From Cryptomeria japonica (lineage: Eukaryota; Streptophyta; Pinopsida; Cupressales; Cupressaceae), in the NCBI RefSeq assembly GCF_030272615.1, contig NC_081414.1:48974501-49038500 (forward strand): a stretch of 64,000 nt of DNA. Reading direction: 5' to 3'. The notes beneath the pieces were generated by a model. It was not told where the DNA came from, ran no database searches, and was given only the letters and a program-made list of their open reading frames with translations. Every line of letters begins with the position of its first letter. Position 1 is the stretch's first letter. Below are positions 1 through 12,508 of this stretch, piece by piece. Both the position numbers and the translations under genes were made by a program.

Positions 1-1460
1 TTCAATGACAATAGTTACAAGGACATTTAACTCTTTTAAAAACAAAGCCACAATACAACACACTTCGTTTGAACTTGAACCTTGACCTTTTATGAGGTTC
101 AATTGAGAGGTTCAGTTCAAGAAAAACTTTAACTAGACAAAAACCGAGAATTACACAAGCCCAGACTAAATAAACGCTCCTTATTGTTTTAACAACGCAA
201 GAACAAAAATGCCTCAGGAAAATGAGGGGGGTAACAATATGTATGTGCAACAAAATTATAAGAATCATTTTGGATTGAATAAATTTAGTAGACAAATTAG
301 GAGAATTACCATTGAATGACTTTCCACTTTGATAGACTTAACTTTCCTAGGAGAAGGACTAGTTGTGGCCACATAAATGCACGATCTCTTATGCTTTTGT
401 GCATCTATAGAAAGAATAATGACATTCATGGAAATTTCATCTTTCAATAAAGGAGAGTGTAGAGATGAATCCATTTTAGAATCTTCCAAGTCATGGAATG
501 ACATTCCTAGGAAAACATCCAAAGCATCATCCAACATGTCCAAGTCATCTTTAGAGAACACATTATCGAATGCATCAAATCCTTCGAGGAAATGATTTGA
601 CATAAAGTGTTTCATGTTGGGTTCACCAAAATGTAGAGGAGGGGATTTGCTACCGTCAAGATGATGAGATCTCAAGGAACAAATCAAACTTCGCTAGCTC
701 ACATTATTGGTGCTATGGTGAGCCAGGAGATCAATGAAAAAATATAAATAATTCTATGCTACTATACAAATTATCAAGTATCAAGAGTATTTGAAAGACA
801 AAAGGATATTATAATAGTACAAAAATAGTATTAATGAAACACAAATATTACCATTAGTGTACTGAGGTCTCAAGTTTAGCACATCAATGCATCGTGAGGA
901 CATTTGTGCGTCATGATATCATCTATACATATACACTATGGATAGAAGGAAAATAATCAACGTAATGCACTCTTGAACTCGATTTCATACCAAGAACCTC
1001 TTCGTCACCTACACACACTTAGACATGGGGAAAGTGTTGGGGCTATCTAGGGTTTTGCCTTAGTCAAATCCCTATTTCAGTGTTTCCACCTCCACAAATA
1101 GCCAGATAGATAGATAGATTGGATAAAAGATAAATTGATAACGTAATAGAAATAAACCTCGCTCAATGGGGGAAAACCCCTATTACAAGAGATACTAAGA
1201 TAGATTGATAAAAATGCAACTAAATAATAGATGCATCAAAATATTAGATAGTTATGATCATACAATATTGCAATAACAAAGATAAATAAGATAAGAGAGA
1301 ATAAGTGTTATAGCCATACCCCTCTCTTGAGATAGTAAGAAAGTGCTTTCAATGCAAATTTCAGCAGAGTTTTGCTATAGTAAGATGAGAGCCAAAAGGT
1401 AGAGCTTTCAAAATAATGAGGAGCCAAAGAGAAAGAGTGAACAAATAATAGGGTTTTTGA
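1..1460. other. unassigned flank of Copia-1, no gene recognised
   Basis: No protein domain is recognised. The longest plausible frame is a minus-strand 140-codon ORF at 265-687, acidic in its middle (a run like DDLDMLDDALDVF), with no recognisable motif and no identifiable promoter or splice context. The rest is AT-rich with short GATA-type runs near 1095-1120. Copia-1 is inserted at its right edge. The flank may itself be an old LTR or other repeat, but I found no paired copy in the window. Confidence 0.4.
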
Positions 1461-3024
1461 TGATGAATAAATGATGAACAGTTAGTACCAAACCAGTACT
1501 AAGAGGGGGGGGGGGGTGAATTAGTACAGGCAAAAACACTTTCCTTGAACTGGTTTGACTGCACACACTGAACTTTGTCTGGCAAGCAATAACACCGGTC
1601 TAAATCAAATTACTACCAGTAAAACATAGTGAGAATGTGAAAGGCATAAACCGGTAACCCTTAGCTTTCCATACAATCTAATACTTCATTTCCACTTCAC
1701 CTTTATACATAAACATGTAATCTATCATAAAAATATAATGACTGCTAGTTCAACATATTTTACCAGTTTGACATAAAGCACTAAACCATCACATGAAAGG
1801 CATCACACATGACACACTGATTTTTCATGTGGAAACCAGACTGGGAAAAACCATGATGGGGATGAATACCCACAAGCTTCTCTTTGAACTCTTTTGAAGT
1901 CCGCTCTGTTAGGAGCCTAGTCTGGTTAAAGACTATTACAATAGGTTCTGCTAGGAATCGATCCTGCTAGGGATCACCCGGTTAAGGGATGGCTAAATAC
2001 CCGATTAAAGGTTAGAACCCTGTTAAAGGTTACCTCTCTTAGAGGATTTGAAGAACTCATTGAATTGAGTCACCCTGTTAAAGGATTTACACAAAAGCCT
2101 GTTTAAGCTACCCGGTTAAGGGATTTTCCAATTGTTGAAATGGTTAGAAGTCAACAGGTAATACACTGATCTGATAACAACACTCAATGCCAAGGCAGAT
2201 CCACTTTAGCTCCTTTTATTTTGCAATCACACTCTGCAAGTATCAACACACTTCATTGGTCTAGAAAGAATCAAGTATCTCTTCACTTGGATACACACAT
2301 AACATTTGCCAACAACTTCCACATGAAAAACACCATCAACCTTATAAGAAATAGATAGGTCGATAGCATAAACCCTAAACCCTAAACCCTAAACATTTAG
2401 GTTTTATAATCCATTCAGTTCAGTCCTGACCATTAATCACACTGGATCAAATACAACAGTCTTGAACAGATCTCAAGACATTCTCCAACGTTCATTCTTT
2501 GCCACTTCAGGAAGCTGATAACTCATCACGCGCTCTCCACTATTTATAGAGACTTTGCACATTCTCGAGGTAGATAGGATCAATCTCCATGTAAGATCCT
2601 CAAGGAAATCCTTCATGCGCATAAGGCTAACGTGGCAACACTTATATGGTCTTCATTACAATGCTAACTCATCACAAGATGTCATCAGTTGAATCGCACA
2701 ATCTTGGAATGCATCGATCGGAAACCCTGAAGCTGAGACTACCAACAGGTAGTTATGCCAAATGAAACCCTGATACAAAACTTCCATTTACTGGTTCTCA
2801 TTCCAACATACCGGTTCACCTTGAAAAAACATACTGCTTCAATTTTTCACAAATACCGGTTTACATCATCATACCAATTCACTTGGTGAATACCGGTTTA
2901 CATCATCATACCGGTTCACTTGCCAGTTTTCTTACTACAACATACCGGTTCATACTTCAACATATTGACATCAGTGACAACATACAATATCATCATGTCA
3001 TCATGCTCTGCACATATGCCAACA
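1461..3024 (-). repeat. Copia-1 3' LTR
   Basis: This is a 1564-bp copy matching 7438-8962 along its whole length. It contains a poly-G run followed by TGAATTAG near 1505-1522, a telomere-like motif at 2370-2394, many CCGGTT motifs, and a set of degenerate GTTAAAGG/GGTTAAGGG repeats between about 1970 and 2125. Its minus-strand start at 3024 abuts the polypurine tract. Confidence 0.95.
2370..2394. repeat. telomere-like (AAACCCT)3 run inside Copia-1 3' LTR
   Basis: Three tandem AAACCCT units plus AAAC lie in the LTR. The partner LTR has only two units at 8341-8358. Plant telobox motifs (AAACCCTAA) occur in promoters, so a role in LTR transcription is possible but is inference. It is not a chromosome end. 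Confidence 0.7.
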
Positions 3025-3039
3025 ATCTCCCCCTTTGGC
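3025..3039 (-). other. Copia-1 polypurine tract
   Basis: The minus strand reads GCCAAAGGGGGAGAT directly before the TGTTGG start of the 3' LTR at 3024. This is the expected plus-strand priming site of an LTR retrotransposon. Confidence 0.85.
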
Positions 3040-3270
3040 ATTGATGGCAATATACAAAGATATCTTTCTACTTCTGCTTCACATCTTCTCCCCACTACGA
3101 CAAATCTTTTCCGCTTCACATCTTCTCCCCCTTTGACAACAATGCCAAAGTGGAGGCATATACATCTATGTTCCACTATGTTTCTCCCCCTAAGGAGTAG
3201 CATCCTTCAACACACCAATCCTAAAAAAGATATATCAATGTAAGACCTGACTGATGTGGAGCACACACCT

Positions 3271-6200
3271 TTAGTTCAACTCTTGAAGGGGCAGCACCCC
3301 TAACTCACCTCTCAAATAGGTAAAGGTAGCCTTCGGTAGAGGCTTGGTGAATATGTCTGCAAACTGCTCCTTACTGGAAACATGTTCCAATACAAGCTCT
3401 TTGTTCTGAACCTTCTCCCTCAAGAAATGATACTTGAGCTCGAACTGCTTGGTTCTAGCATGTAAAATAGGATTCTTGGAGATGTTAATTGCATTTGTGT
3501 TGTCACAAAATATACTTACCAGTTCAGATATAGGAACTTTGAATCCATTTAATACATGCTTCATCCAAATTGTTTGGGTGCAGTTCATAAATGTTGCAAC
3601 ATACTCCGCTTCTGCTGTAGACTGAGAGATACAAATCTGCTTCTTACTCATCCATGAGACTATTCTACCACCAAGAAAGAATGCACCATCGGTTGTGCTC
3701 TTTCGGTCATCCACATTACTAGCCCAATCAACATCTATAAACACTTTTAGGTTGAAATCACTACTGTATGGATACCATAATCCATAGTCAATAGTTCCCT
3801 TTAGATATCTCAGAATCCACTTGACTGCTACCAAGTGGGATTCTCTTGGGCTTTTCTGGAACCATGCAGTAATGCCCACTGCATGTGCAATGTCCAGTCT
3901 ATTATGTACTACATAGTGCAATTTACCAATCATCGATCGATATTCCTTCTCATTTACCAACACTGAGTCATCCTCTTTTGATAATTTACAACCGGTCACC
4001 ATCGATGTACCAACTAGTTTGCTATCTTCCATGCCAAAGGTCTTCAACACCTCTTTGACATACTTGGATTGAGTGATAAAGATTCCATCTTTCATTTGTT
4101 GAATCTGTAGTCCAATGAAGAACTTAATCTCCCCTATAAGTGACATCTCAAATTCCTTCTTCATCTCATCTGCAAAGTCATGACTCATCTTGTCATCTCC
4201 ACCAAAAATTATGTCAACAACAAATACTTCACAGATCAGAATCTGATCTCCTTCTGATTTCAAGTAGATATTGCTATCTTCACTTGTTCTTTCAAATCCA
4301 ATCTTCACAAGATGGGAGTGCAAGCGTTCATACCATGCTCTAGGTTCCTTCTTTAGTCCATAAAAGGCTTTATGTAGCCTACACACCATGTCACTGTCTT
4401 CTAATAGGGAAAACCCATCTGGTTGCTCTATATACACCTCCTCTTCTAGTATTCCATTTAGGAATGCAGATTTTACATCCATTTGATATAATTTGAATCC
4501 CTTGAAGGATGCATATGCAAGAAGCATATGAATTCCTTCCAATATAGCTACTGGAGCAAAGGTTTCTCCATAGTCTTCTCCTTCTTCTTGAGCATATCCT
4601 TTACACACTAGTCTGGCTTTGTTTCTTAACACTGTGCCATCTTCATTTAGCTTATTTCTGAAAACCCATTTGGTGCCTATGACATTTTTATGCTCAGGTC
4701 TGGGTACCAAAGACCATGTACCATTCTTTTCTATCTGGTCAAGTTCCTCTTCCATTGCCTTGATCTAGTCTTCATCTTTATGTGTCTCTTTGAATGTTTT
4801 AGGCTCAAATTCAGAGATCATGCAAGAGTTTTCTCTGACCTTTCTTCTTGTAAGAATTCCTACATCCTTATCTCCTATGATCTGCTTTGGATCATGATTC
4901 AACTTTACATACCTAGGAATGATCTTAGTTGTAGCTTCTTGCTTTTCTTTTTCATCCTCATCTTCATCAACATTAGCATCTACCGGTGAAGGAGCACTGT
5001 TACTGGTGCTAGGCTATTTTGCAACCAGTTCCCAGAAGGTTACTACTGGTTCCTCTCCTACTTGCTCACTGCTGGTTTCCTCAGGTTTCTCAGAGATTTC
5101 ATCAACTCTAACATTGATGCTTTCAAAAATTCTCTGAGTCCTATTGTTGAAACATTTGAGAGCTTTGCTCTTTGTGGAATACCCTAGGAATATTCCCTCA
5201 TCACATTTTGCATCAAACTTGCTCTGATGTTCACTCCTCTTGATATAACATTTGCTACCAAACACTCTAAAGTAGCTTACCACTAGTGTCTTACCAATCC
5301 AATACTCATAAGGATTTTTATCCTTACCTTTCTTGATGAGTACCCGGTTCATTGTGTAGACTACAGTGCCCACCCCTTCTCTCCAAAAGGTGTGAGCAAC
5401 TTTTCCTTGGATCAACATTGTTCTAGCTGCTTCAACTACAGTCCGGTTGTTTCTCTCTGCTAGGCCATTCTGCTGTGGAGTCCGAGGGGTAGACAGTTGC
5501 CTCTTGATGTCATTCTCTTCACAGTACTTGTTGAATTCACAAGAAGTGAATTGTCCTCCTTGATCAGTTCTTAGGCACTTAATCCTGTTACCGCTTTCTT
5601 TTTCAACCAGTGCTCTGAAGGCTTTGAACTTTCCAAAGGCTTCAGACTTGTCCTTCAAGAATGTGACCCACATCATTCTTGAGCAATCATCAGTAAGAAT
5701 CATAAAATACCTATCTCCCTGCACACTCCTAGTTTTCATAGGACCACACAAATCAGTATGCACAAGATCAAGTAAATTGTCTGCAGTGAAAGATTTACCT
5801 TTGAAGGTCAAGGAAGACATTTTCCCCAGTTGACACTCTCTGCACAAAGGATTCTCTGATTTGCTCAACATAGTCAATCCTGTAAATGCCTTGACCTTAC
5901 TGGCCTTCACAATATTATCAAAGTTTACATGGAAGAGTCTCCTATGCCATATCTAGCTATCATCAAACTTTGCCATTAGACATGTATTGATATTTGCATT
6001 CAGCTAAAATAGGTTACCTTTGGTCTGCATACCGGTGGCCATCAATTCACCACTCTTACCTTTTATTTTACACACTCCATCTCTAAATTCCAGAGTGAGT
6101 CCATTATCATTTAGCTGGACAAAACTCAAAAGGTTGTGTCTGAGACCTTCTACCCAATACACATTATCAACACTTCTTTTTCCATTTAGAGAGATGGGCC

Positions 6201-7366
6201 CTCTGCCTTTTACCATACATGGTGCATCATTACCAAAACAAACCACACCACCATCATACTCTTTTAGAGATAGAAACTTACTCCGGTCACCAGTCATATG
6301 GTGAGAATAGCCACTGTCAATGATACACTCATTGGAATTATCAAAGCGGGAGACAAGAGCCTTCTTGTCTGACACATCTTCCTTAACTTCTACAAACACA
6401 ATGTCTTCACTTTCTTCATCTTCTGATTCCTCATCAATGATACCTTCATAAACTGCTACAAAATAGTTTCTCCTGTTTCCTCCTTTTAACTTCTTGAACT
6501 TCTCCAGTTTGTCCTTGTTATCACCATTAGGACAGTTTACAACAATGTGTCCTATCCTATTGCAAGAAAATAATTTCAAAGGGAGCTTACCTCTGTATTT
6601 ACCAGTTCCCTTAGGAATTCTCTTGGCAAGAAGAGCTTCAAATTCCATTAGGATCTCCTCATCATCCATTTCTCTGTTTTGTCTTGGTTCACCACTAGTA
6701 CTAGCTTCTTTGCCCTTTCTAGATGGTGCGACAGATGCTCTAAAGGCTTATTCAGTCTTCTGAATACAACCATCATAATTATTTAGCTCATAAGCTGTCA
6801 ACTTAGCAATTATGGAGTCTACGGATACCTTTGTCTTGTCTGTAGACCTCAACTCCTGAATAGCAACAACCCTTATTGCATAGACCAGTAATAAGGATCT
6901 CAAGACTTTGCTAACGACAGTGGAATCATCTATTATACCACCTGCACTTTTGATGTCTCCAACAACAGTTTTGATTCTTATTCCATATTGTTGAATGGTC
7001 TCTCCTTCAACCATCCACATGTCTTCAAACTTTCTCCTAAGGCTCTCTTCCTTAGCTTGTTTCACATGCTAATCACCACCATAGATATTCTTAAGAGCAT
7101 CCCATACTTCTTTGGGATTGTCTTTATCCTGAACATCAATAAACTCAATGTCAGATAGACTGCTGATTAGGGCTTCCATGACTTGCTCATTCTCCTGAAT
7201 CTCTCTCTTTTGATCATCGGTGAGAGTACTGATAGATAGGGATAACATAAGCATTCTCAACATAGCTCCAATGTTGAGCACCCATGCTTCTGATGTATAT
7301 CTTCATTCTGTCCTTCCATATGTTAAAGTTGTCTCTGTTGAACTTTGGACCTTCCCTCTTCATCAT
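3271..7366 (-). pseudogene. Copia-1 gag-pol polyprotein, broken
   Basis: From the conserved ATG at 7366 the frame encodes gag, protease, integrase, RT and RNase H, ending at 3271 (about 1365 codons). One frameshift lies near 7214-7250. After it a single frame runs to the end, cut by in-frame stops at about 7069, 6748, 6004, 5953, 5014 and 4765, five of them TAG. Gag has a CCHC knuckle near 6540-6580 whose first Cys position is Leu (LFSCNRIGHIVVNC). Protease has DSG (IIDSGYSHHM). Integrase (about 5955-5020) keeps the zinc region and a DDE core (VHTDLCGPM, LRTDQGGQF, NGLAERNNRT). RT retains [11 protein letters not shown], but the YVDD-type motif reads FVVDIIFGG, the first Asp replaced by Val at 4216-4218. 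RNase H residues (WAS, STAEAEY, FCDN) remain. The element cannot make an active polymerase. Confidence 0.95.
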
Positions 7367-7420
7367 TAGAGTAGGATCTTTTCCTCGAGCGGTTAAGCTT
7401 ACACCATAGAGGACCTGGAG

Positions 7421-7435
7421 GATGCTTTGATACCA
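7421..7435 (-). other. Copia-1 primer binding site
   Basis: The minus strand reads TGGTATCAAAGCATC two bases after the 5' LTR end at 7438. It differs at one position from the standard TGGTATCAGAGC primer site complementary to initiator tRNA-Met, usual for Copia elements. Confidence 0.9.
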
Positions 7436-7437
7436 AT

Positions 7438-8962
7438 TGATGAATAAATGATGAACAGTTAGTACCAAACCGGTACTGAGAGGGGGGGTGAATTAGTACA
7501 GGAAAAAATACTTTCCCTAAACCGGTTTGACTACACACACTGAACTTTGACTAGCAAGCAATAACACCGGTCTAAATCAGATTACTACCGGTAAGACACA
7601 GTGAGAATGTGAAAGGCATAAACCGGTAACCCTTAGCTTTCCATACAATCTAATACCTCATTTCCACTTCACCCTTATTCATAAATAAGTAATCTATCAT
7701 AAAAATATAATGACTGCTAGTTCAACATATTTTACCAGTTTGACATAAAGCACTAAACCATCACATGAAAGGCATCACACATGACACACTAATTTTTCAC
7801 ATGGAAACCCAACTGGGAAAAACCATGGTGGGGATGAATACCCACAAGCTGCTCTTTGAACTCTTTTGAAGTCCGCTCTGTTAGGAGCCTAGTTCGGTTA
7901 AAGACTATTACAATAGGTTCTGCTAGGAACCGATCCTGCTAGGGATCACCCGGTTAAGGGATGGCTAAATACCTAGTTAAAGGTTAGAACCCAGTTAAAG
8001 GTTACCTCGCAAGAGGATTTGAAGAACTCATTGAATTGAGTCACCCTGTTAAAGGATTTACACAAAAGCCTGTTAAAGCTACCTGATTAAGAGATTTTCC
8101 AACTACTGAAATGGTTAGAAGTCAACAGGTAATACACTGATCTGATAACAACACTCAATGCCAAGGCAGATCCGCTTTAGCTCCTTTTCTTCTGCAATCA
8201 CACTCTGCAGGTTTCAACACACTTCACCGGTCTGGCAAGAATCAAGTATCTCTTCACTTGGATACACACATAACATTTGCCAACAACTTCTGCATGAAAA
8301 ACATCATCGATCTTATAGGAAACAGATAGGTCGGTAGCATAAACCCTAAACCCTAAACATTTAGGTTTTACAATCTAGTCGGTTCAATCCTGACCATTAA
8401 TCACACTGCATCGAATACAGCAGTCTTGAACAGATCTCAAACAGATCTCAAGACATTCTCCAGCATTCATTCTTTGCCCCTTCAGGAAGCTGATAACTCA
8501 TCAAGCACTCTCCACCGTTTACAGAGACTTCACACATTCTTGAGGTGGATAGGATCAATCTCCATGAAAGATCCTCAAGGAAATCCTTCATGCACACAAG
8601 GCTGACGTGGCAACACTTATCTGGTCTTCATTACAATGCTAACTCATCACAAGATGTCATCGGTTGAATCACACAATCTTGGAATGCATCAATCGGAAAC
8701 CCTGAAGCTGAGACTACCAACCGGTAGTCATGCCAAATGAAACCCCGATACAAAACTTCCATTTACTGGTTATCATTCCAACATACCGGTTCACCTTGAA
8801 CAAACATACCGCTTCACTTTTTCACAAATACCGGTTTACATCATCATACCGGTTCACTTGCCAATTTCCTTACTACAACATACTGGTTCATACTTCAACA
8901 TATTGACATCAATGACAACATACAATATCATCATGTCATCATGCTCTGCACATATGCAAACA
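7438..8962 (-). repeat. Copia-1 5' LTR
   Basis: A 1525-bp partner of 1461-3024, it shares the poly-G/TGAATTAG motif (7482-7496), CCGGTT-rich tail and GTTAAAGG repeats (about 7950-8095). It also has a local duplication (CAGATCTCAAACAGATCTCAA near 8428-8450) that the other LTR lacks. Right flank is the TTTGA duplication. Confidence 0.95.
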
Positions 8963-8967
8963 TTTGA

Positions 8968-9889
8968 TATTCAGAATGGATGTGGGTGACCATTTTGGAT
9001 GCGCCCAAGCAAGGGGACACATGTCAACAAAAACCTAGTGTAGAATATACCATTTTAAATTCAAGAATCTTTCAGGAAGTTTGCACGCTATGTAAAAAAT
9101 TTGTGTGTTGCACTATCATCCATTTCAAAATAATCTCAAATGGGGTTTGGAAGGGATTAGAATCGCTTCACTTTGGAGTTCATGATATCAAAATGACAAG
9201 ATTTTGATCACAAGCCTTGTCATAAATGCATCGGGCGTAATGCAAGAGTGTCATAAATGCATTGGGTGTAATTTAAGACACTAAAACTAAAGATGAATAG
9301 GTCAATACATGAAAGCAAGAATCCTCAACCATTGGATATTGACTCAAAGATAAAGAAGATGAAGCCTTCTGAAGCTAATAAAAATATAAAGGTAACTAAT
9401 GCATAAAAAATAAAATCAAACACAAAAGCACATTATTATACCTTCATTTCTTCCTGTTTAGCCAAAGTGGATGCACCCTATTCCACTTGATTTGTTCTTA
9501 TGATTTTGGTATATGTATATTTCTCTCAATTAGCATAACAATATGGTTTTATGACAATAATTTTGGCATAAGAATGGTATGATAGCAAGTGATGATTTGT
9601 GAAGGGAGAGAAATCCAATTTATAGAATTTTTGGTGAAAAAATGGAGGGCTAAGATTCAAAGTGGCATGAAGGATTGAGATTACATGAGAGAGGTTGAGT
9701 TGTATTGAAGGCTTAGCCTTGGAACGAGTGTCACAAGGTGGGGATATTTTTAAGAACAATTGTCACAGGGAAGAGGGCATATCTTGGAAAGAGAAAGGAG
9801 ATAACATGTGAAGGAAAAACAAAAAAAATTAAAGAGGTGTAAGGGAGGAAAGGTGATGAATGGAGAAAAGAGGAAAGTGTTTTGGGAAG
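8968..9889. other. unassigned spacer between Copia-1 and Copia-2
   Basis: No domain is recognised. ORFs of 75-77 codons (8980-9207 plus, 9526-9759 minus) show no motif. The sequence is AT-rich and continues the flank that lies left of 1456. It ends at GGAAG (9885-9889), which should be the target duplication of Copia-2, but its partner lies beyond the window. Confidence 0.4.
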
Positions 9890-10412
9890 TGTTAGTGTAG
9901 GTTTTTAATATTTATTTTTCCTACACATTATTAATCATACTTAGGTTATATTAGGATGGTTCATATGAGGACACGTGGCATAGTCCTAAATTTACATGTG
10001 TCAGTCACACCCTCTTTTGGGCTCATTTGCCACCTCCCCATAACCATTTCTTGTCCTTGCCTGAGTTGGTTTGCCACATGTTTGGAATTTTCCAAGTAGG
10101 CACAACTCCCACCTAATTTGGTTATTTGGGAGTTATTATTCCTATTGGAATTATGTGCCCACATTTTGTTATATAATAAACACTCACCTTGCCCTTATGA
10201 GCTAATTCAGAGATAACTTAGACGAGTTCATATCAGCTCAATCACTACAAGGGAGTGTTGATCCATATTGTATCTTTTGGAGTGTAATAATATCATAATT
10301 CTATTATTGCACCATATTTCAACATTTCATCCTCTTTGTTGCTCTCATGTAGGAGGTTGATCTTAGTTTTGCAAGTGATCCTAGGAGATTGAGTACATCA
10401 GTGACTTTGACA
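9890..10412 (+). repeat. Copia-2 5' LTR
   Basis: A 523-bp LTR with TG...CA ends (TGTTAGTGTAGG to CTTTGACA). The end is fixed by the adjacent primer site. It matches 63746-64000 with scattered substitutions and one small insertion in the 3' copy near 63867-63893. Confidence 0.93.
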
Positions 10413-10426
10413 TGGTATTAGAGCTC
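10413..10426 (+). other. Copia-2 primer binding site
   Basis: TGGTATTAGAGCTC follows the LTR directly. It differs at one base within the 12-nt initiator tRNA-Met primer site core TGGTATCAGAGC. Confidence 0.9.
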
Positions 10427-11816
10427 TCAGATTTGCAAGCCCCTTCTCAAATTTTGGAGATTCAATAGTGAGCTTTTGCCGGGTGCATTTTCAGATAAAA
10501 AGGACATCATGATCGAGTCCAAAGAGCTGAACAAATGAATTTTGATATAAGACACTCTATATTTGGGTGAAAGTCAAATTTGAGGCCCAACTTGCATAAT
10601 TACGGTAAGGAAGATATTTTTGTTCAAAAAAATTAAATTTTCCTACATTCCAATATATATATGTTATGACATGTAAGTTCTTTCATTATTAATTTTTTTT
10701 TATAATTCATTTGAAAAAAAACCTTTATATTATAGACTTTAAAAAAAATTGAATTTTTTTTTTTTTTTTGAAAACGAAAAAAAGTTACCTTTTTTTAAAA
10801 AAAAGTACCTGCGCAGAGTGCACAAGCCCCGTACGTAGGGTACCTGCACATCTACGCATGCCCCATACGTAGGGTACCTGTGCATCTGCGCAGGCCCTTG
10901 GGCAATACACCCCTTTATAAAGGGTTGGGTGTGACTTTAACCCCCATAAAAACTTTAATAATTTTTTTATTAATTTTTTTAAAATAAAACATTCGTCTGT
11001 ACTTTTGCATTCTTGGCCCCGGCCCTTGCGCACCCACTCTGGTCTTGTGCCAAATTTAGCAGTATTGTTAGTTTTGGTAGTCAACTGGATTTAGCAATCA
11101 TTTTGATAATTCTCAGTTTGGCAGTTTCGCTAAATATGGAGGAGCTCTAACTTTAGTCAATCGAGGTCTATAAAATTAGCAGTTTTCCAAAATTTAATAG
11201 TAGGTTTAGCCAAATTTGGCAGTCTCTCCAAGTTTAGCAGTGTTTTGCCAAACTTGGCAGAGGTTATTTTTGAAATTATTGAGCCCTCACCATTGGCTCA
11301 GTTTTCACTTTTGCACCTCAACTTTGAAAGGAAATGACTCAGTCATTCGGGCTCCATTTTGTGAGTAATTTTTTTTTTTTTATTTGTGGCAAAATTTCAC
11401 AAGCTTCTCAATGGTGTCATCAGTTTTTTCTCAAGTGATCCGGATTTTCTAGAAATCATTTTTTCTCAACAGATTTGAAGGATGATCTCAAATTTTCCAA
11501 CTTCAAATAGACATAACTTTCACACATGACCTCAGATTGAGGTGATTCTCTTTTTGAAAGGACATTTTTCCGAGCACTATATTTTGGTGCTATTTTGAGG
11601 TTGTAACTCTAACAATACATTGTAATTTTAGTATTTAAGTCCACATTTGAACATTGTAAAACTCTAGAAAATAACTCTAGTATTGTAAATGAACTAATTT
11701 ATAAAGTGCCACAATCATATTTTTATGGGGGGAATCATTTATTAACTGAGAAAGGGAGGGTCTCTCTTGGTGTTTGTGTTTCTGATCTACCTACTTGTGC
11801 TGTTTCATTTTTAATT
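10427..11816 (+). other. Copia-2 leader, non-coding with degenerate repeats
   Basis: No coding domain is recognised between the primer site and gag. There are A/T homopolymer runs (10690-10800), about 2.5 copies of a GC-richer unit of about 45 bp around CGTAGGGTACCTG (10806-10895), and a run of degenerate TTTGGCAGT/TTTAGCAGT motifs (about 11040-11260). Confidence 0.6.
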
Positions 11817-12508
11817 ATGGGTTCTCCTAAATTTCCACTCTTAACTCCACATAACTATGCAACTTGGAAAGTTAATGCATGGAGTAAACTAATGAAAATA
11901 GGCCTAAATCATTATGCTGATGGCACAATTTCAGAACCCACATATTTTAATGATCCTAATCTGTAAATGGAATGGCTCATCAAAAGTTCTATGGCTCTTG
12001 GAACATTGAGAAAATATTTATCTCTTGATCTTATCTTTCACATTGATAAGTGTAAGACAATCAAGGAAGCTTGGGATAAACTTGACAAATTATATGGTCA
12101 AGTTGATAAGATTAGAGGTTACACACTTGAAAGTAATCTTCTAATTTTGGATCCTAAATTTTTTGATACAATCCAAGACTATGCCACTAGAGCAAATGAG
12201 CTAAGAGCATAGTATAAAGAATGTGGCATTGAGGAGTATACACAGTTGGTTTTCAACTTGTTGGGAAAGCTTCCTTCTGAGTATGCATCTTTTGTTTCTA
12301 GCTTCCAAACCCATCGGTTGACAGTGGGTAGTGCTTACACTACACCTTCATTTAATTTGTTTTTAGAATTGTTGATGCTTGAGCAATCAAAGTTGATCAC
12401 CATGAGGGTTATTAAGTCATCCACACCACATGCTTTGTTGGCTAAACAAAGGAATCTAGGAAAGGATTCTAACAAGAAGCAGAAGCAATCAAAGCCAAAG
12501 CCACATAA
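11817..12508 (+). pseudogene. Copia-2 gag, 5' part
   Basis: The frame starts MGSPKFPLLTPHNYATWKVN, the usual N-terminal pattern of plant Copia gag (DUF4219/UBN2 type: a YxxWKxxxxxxL core, then a helical capsid region with IKEAWDKLDKLYG). In-frame stops lie at 11964 (TAA) and 12210 (TAG); both are one C-to-T change from a Gln codon. The basic tail (KKQKQSKPKPHK) is interrupted at 12508 by the left terminal repeat of the giant transposon and continues at 62073. Confidence is high for gag, moderate for the exact start. Confidence 0.9.

Larger units (their letters stand above)
1461..8962 (-). mobile_element. Copia-1: complete Ty1/Copia LTR retrotransposon, 7.5 kb
   Basis: Two long direct repeats (1461-3024 and 7438-8962) flank a minus-strand gag-pol. 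Both LTRs read TG...CA on the minus strand (start TGTTGGCATATG or TGTTTGCATATG, end TTCATCA). The insertion is bounded by a perfect 5-bp target duplication, TTTGA, at 1456-1460 and 8963-8967. A tRNA-iMet-type primer site adjoins the right-hand LTR and a polypurine tract adjoins the left-hand LTR, so the right LTR is the element's 5' LTR. The domain order gag, protease, integrase, RT, RNase H is the Copia order. In one aligned stretch of about 145 nt near 1510-1660 versus 7487-7630 the LTRs differ at about a dozen sites, mostly transitions, so the insertion is not recent. Confidence 0.96.

Noticed and set aside
265-687. 140-codon minus-strand ORF as a host gene
   Set aside because: No motif, no splice or promoter support, and the area is bounded by transposons; it is noted only as a frame.
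2370-2394. Chromosome end or true telomere
   Set aside because: Only three units, inside an LTR present in two copies.
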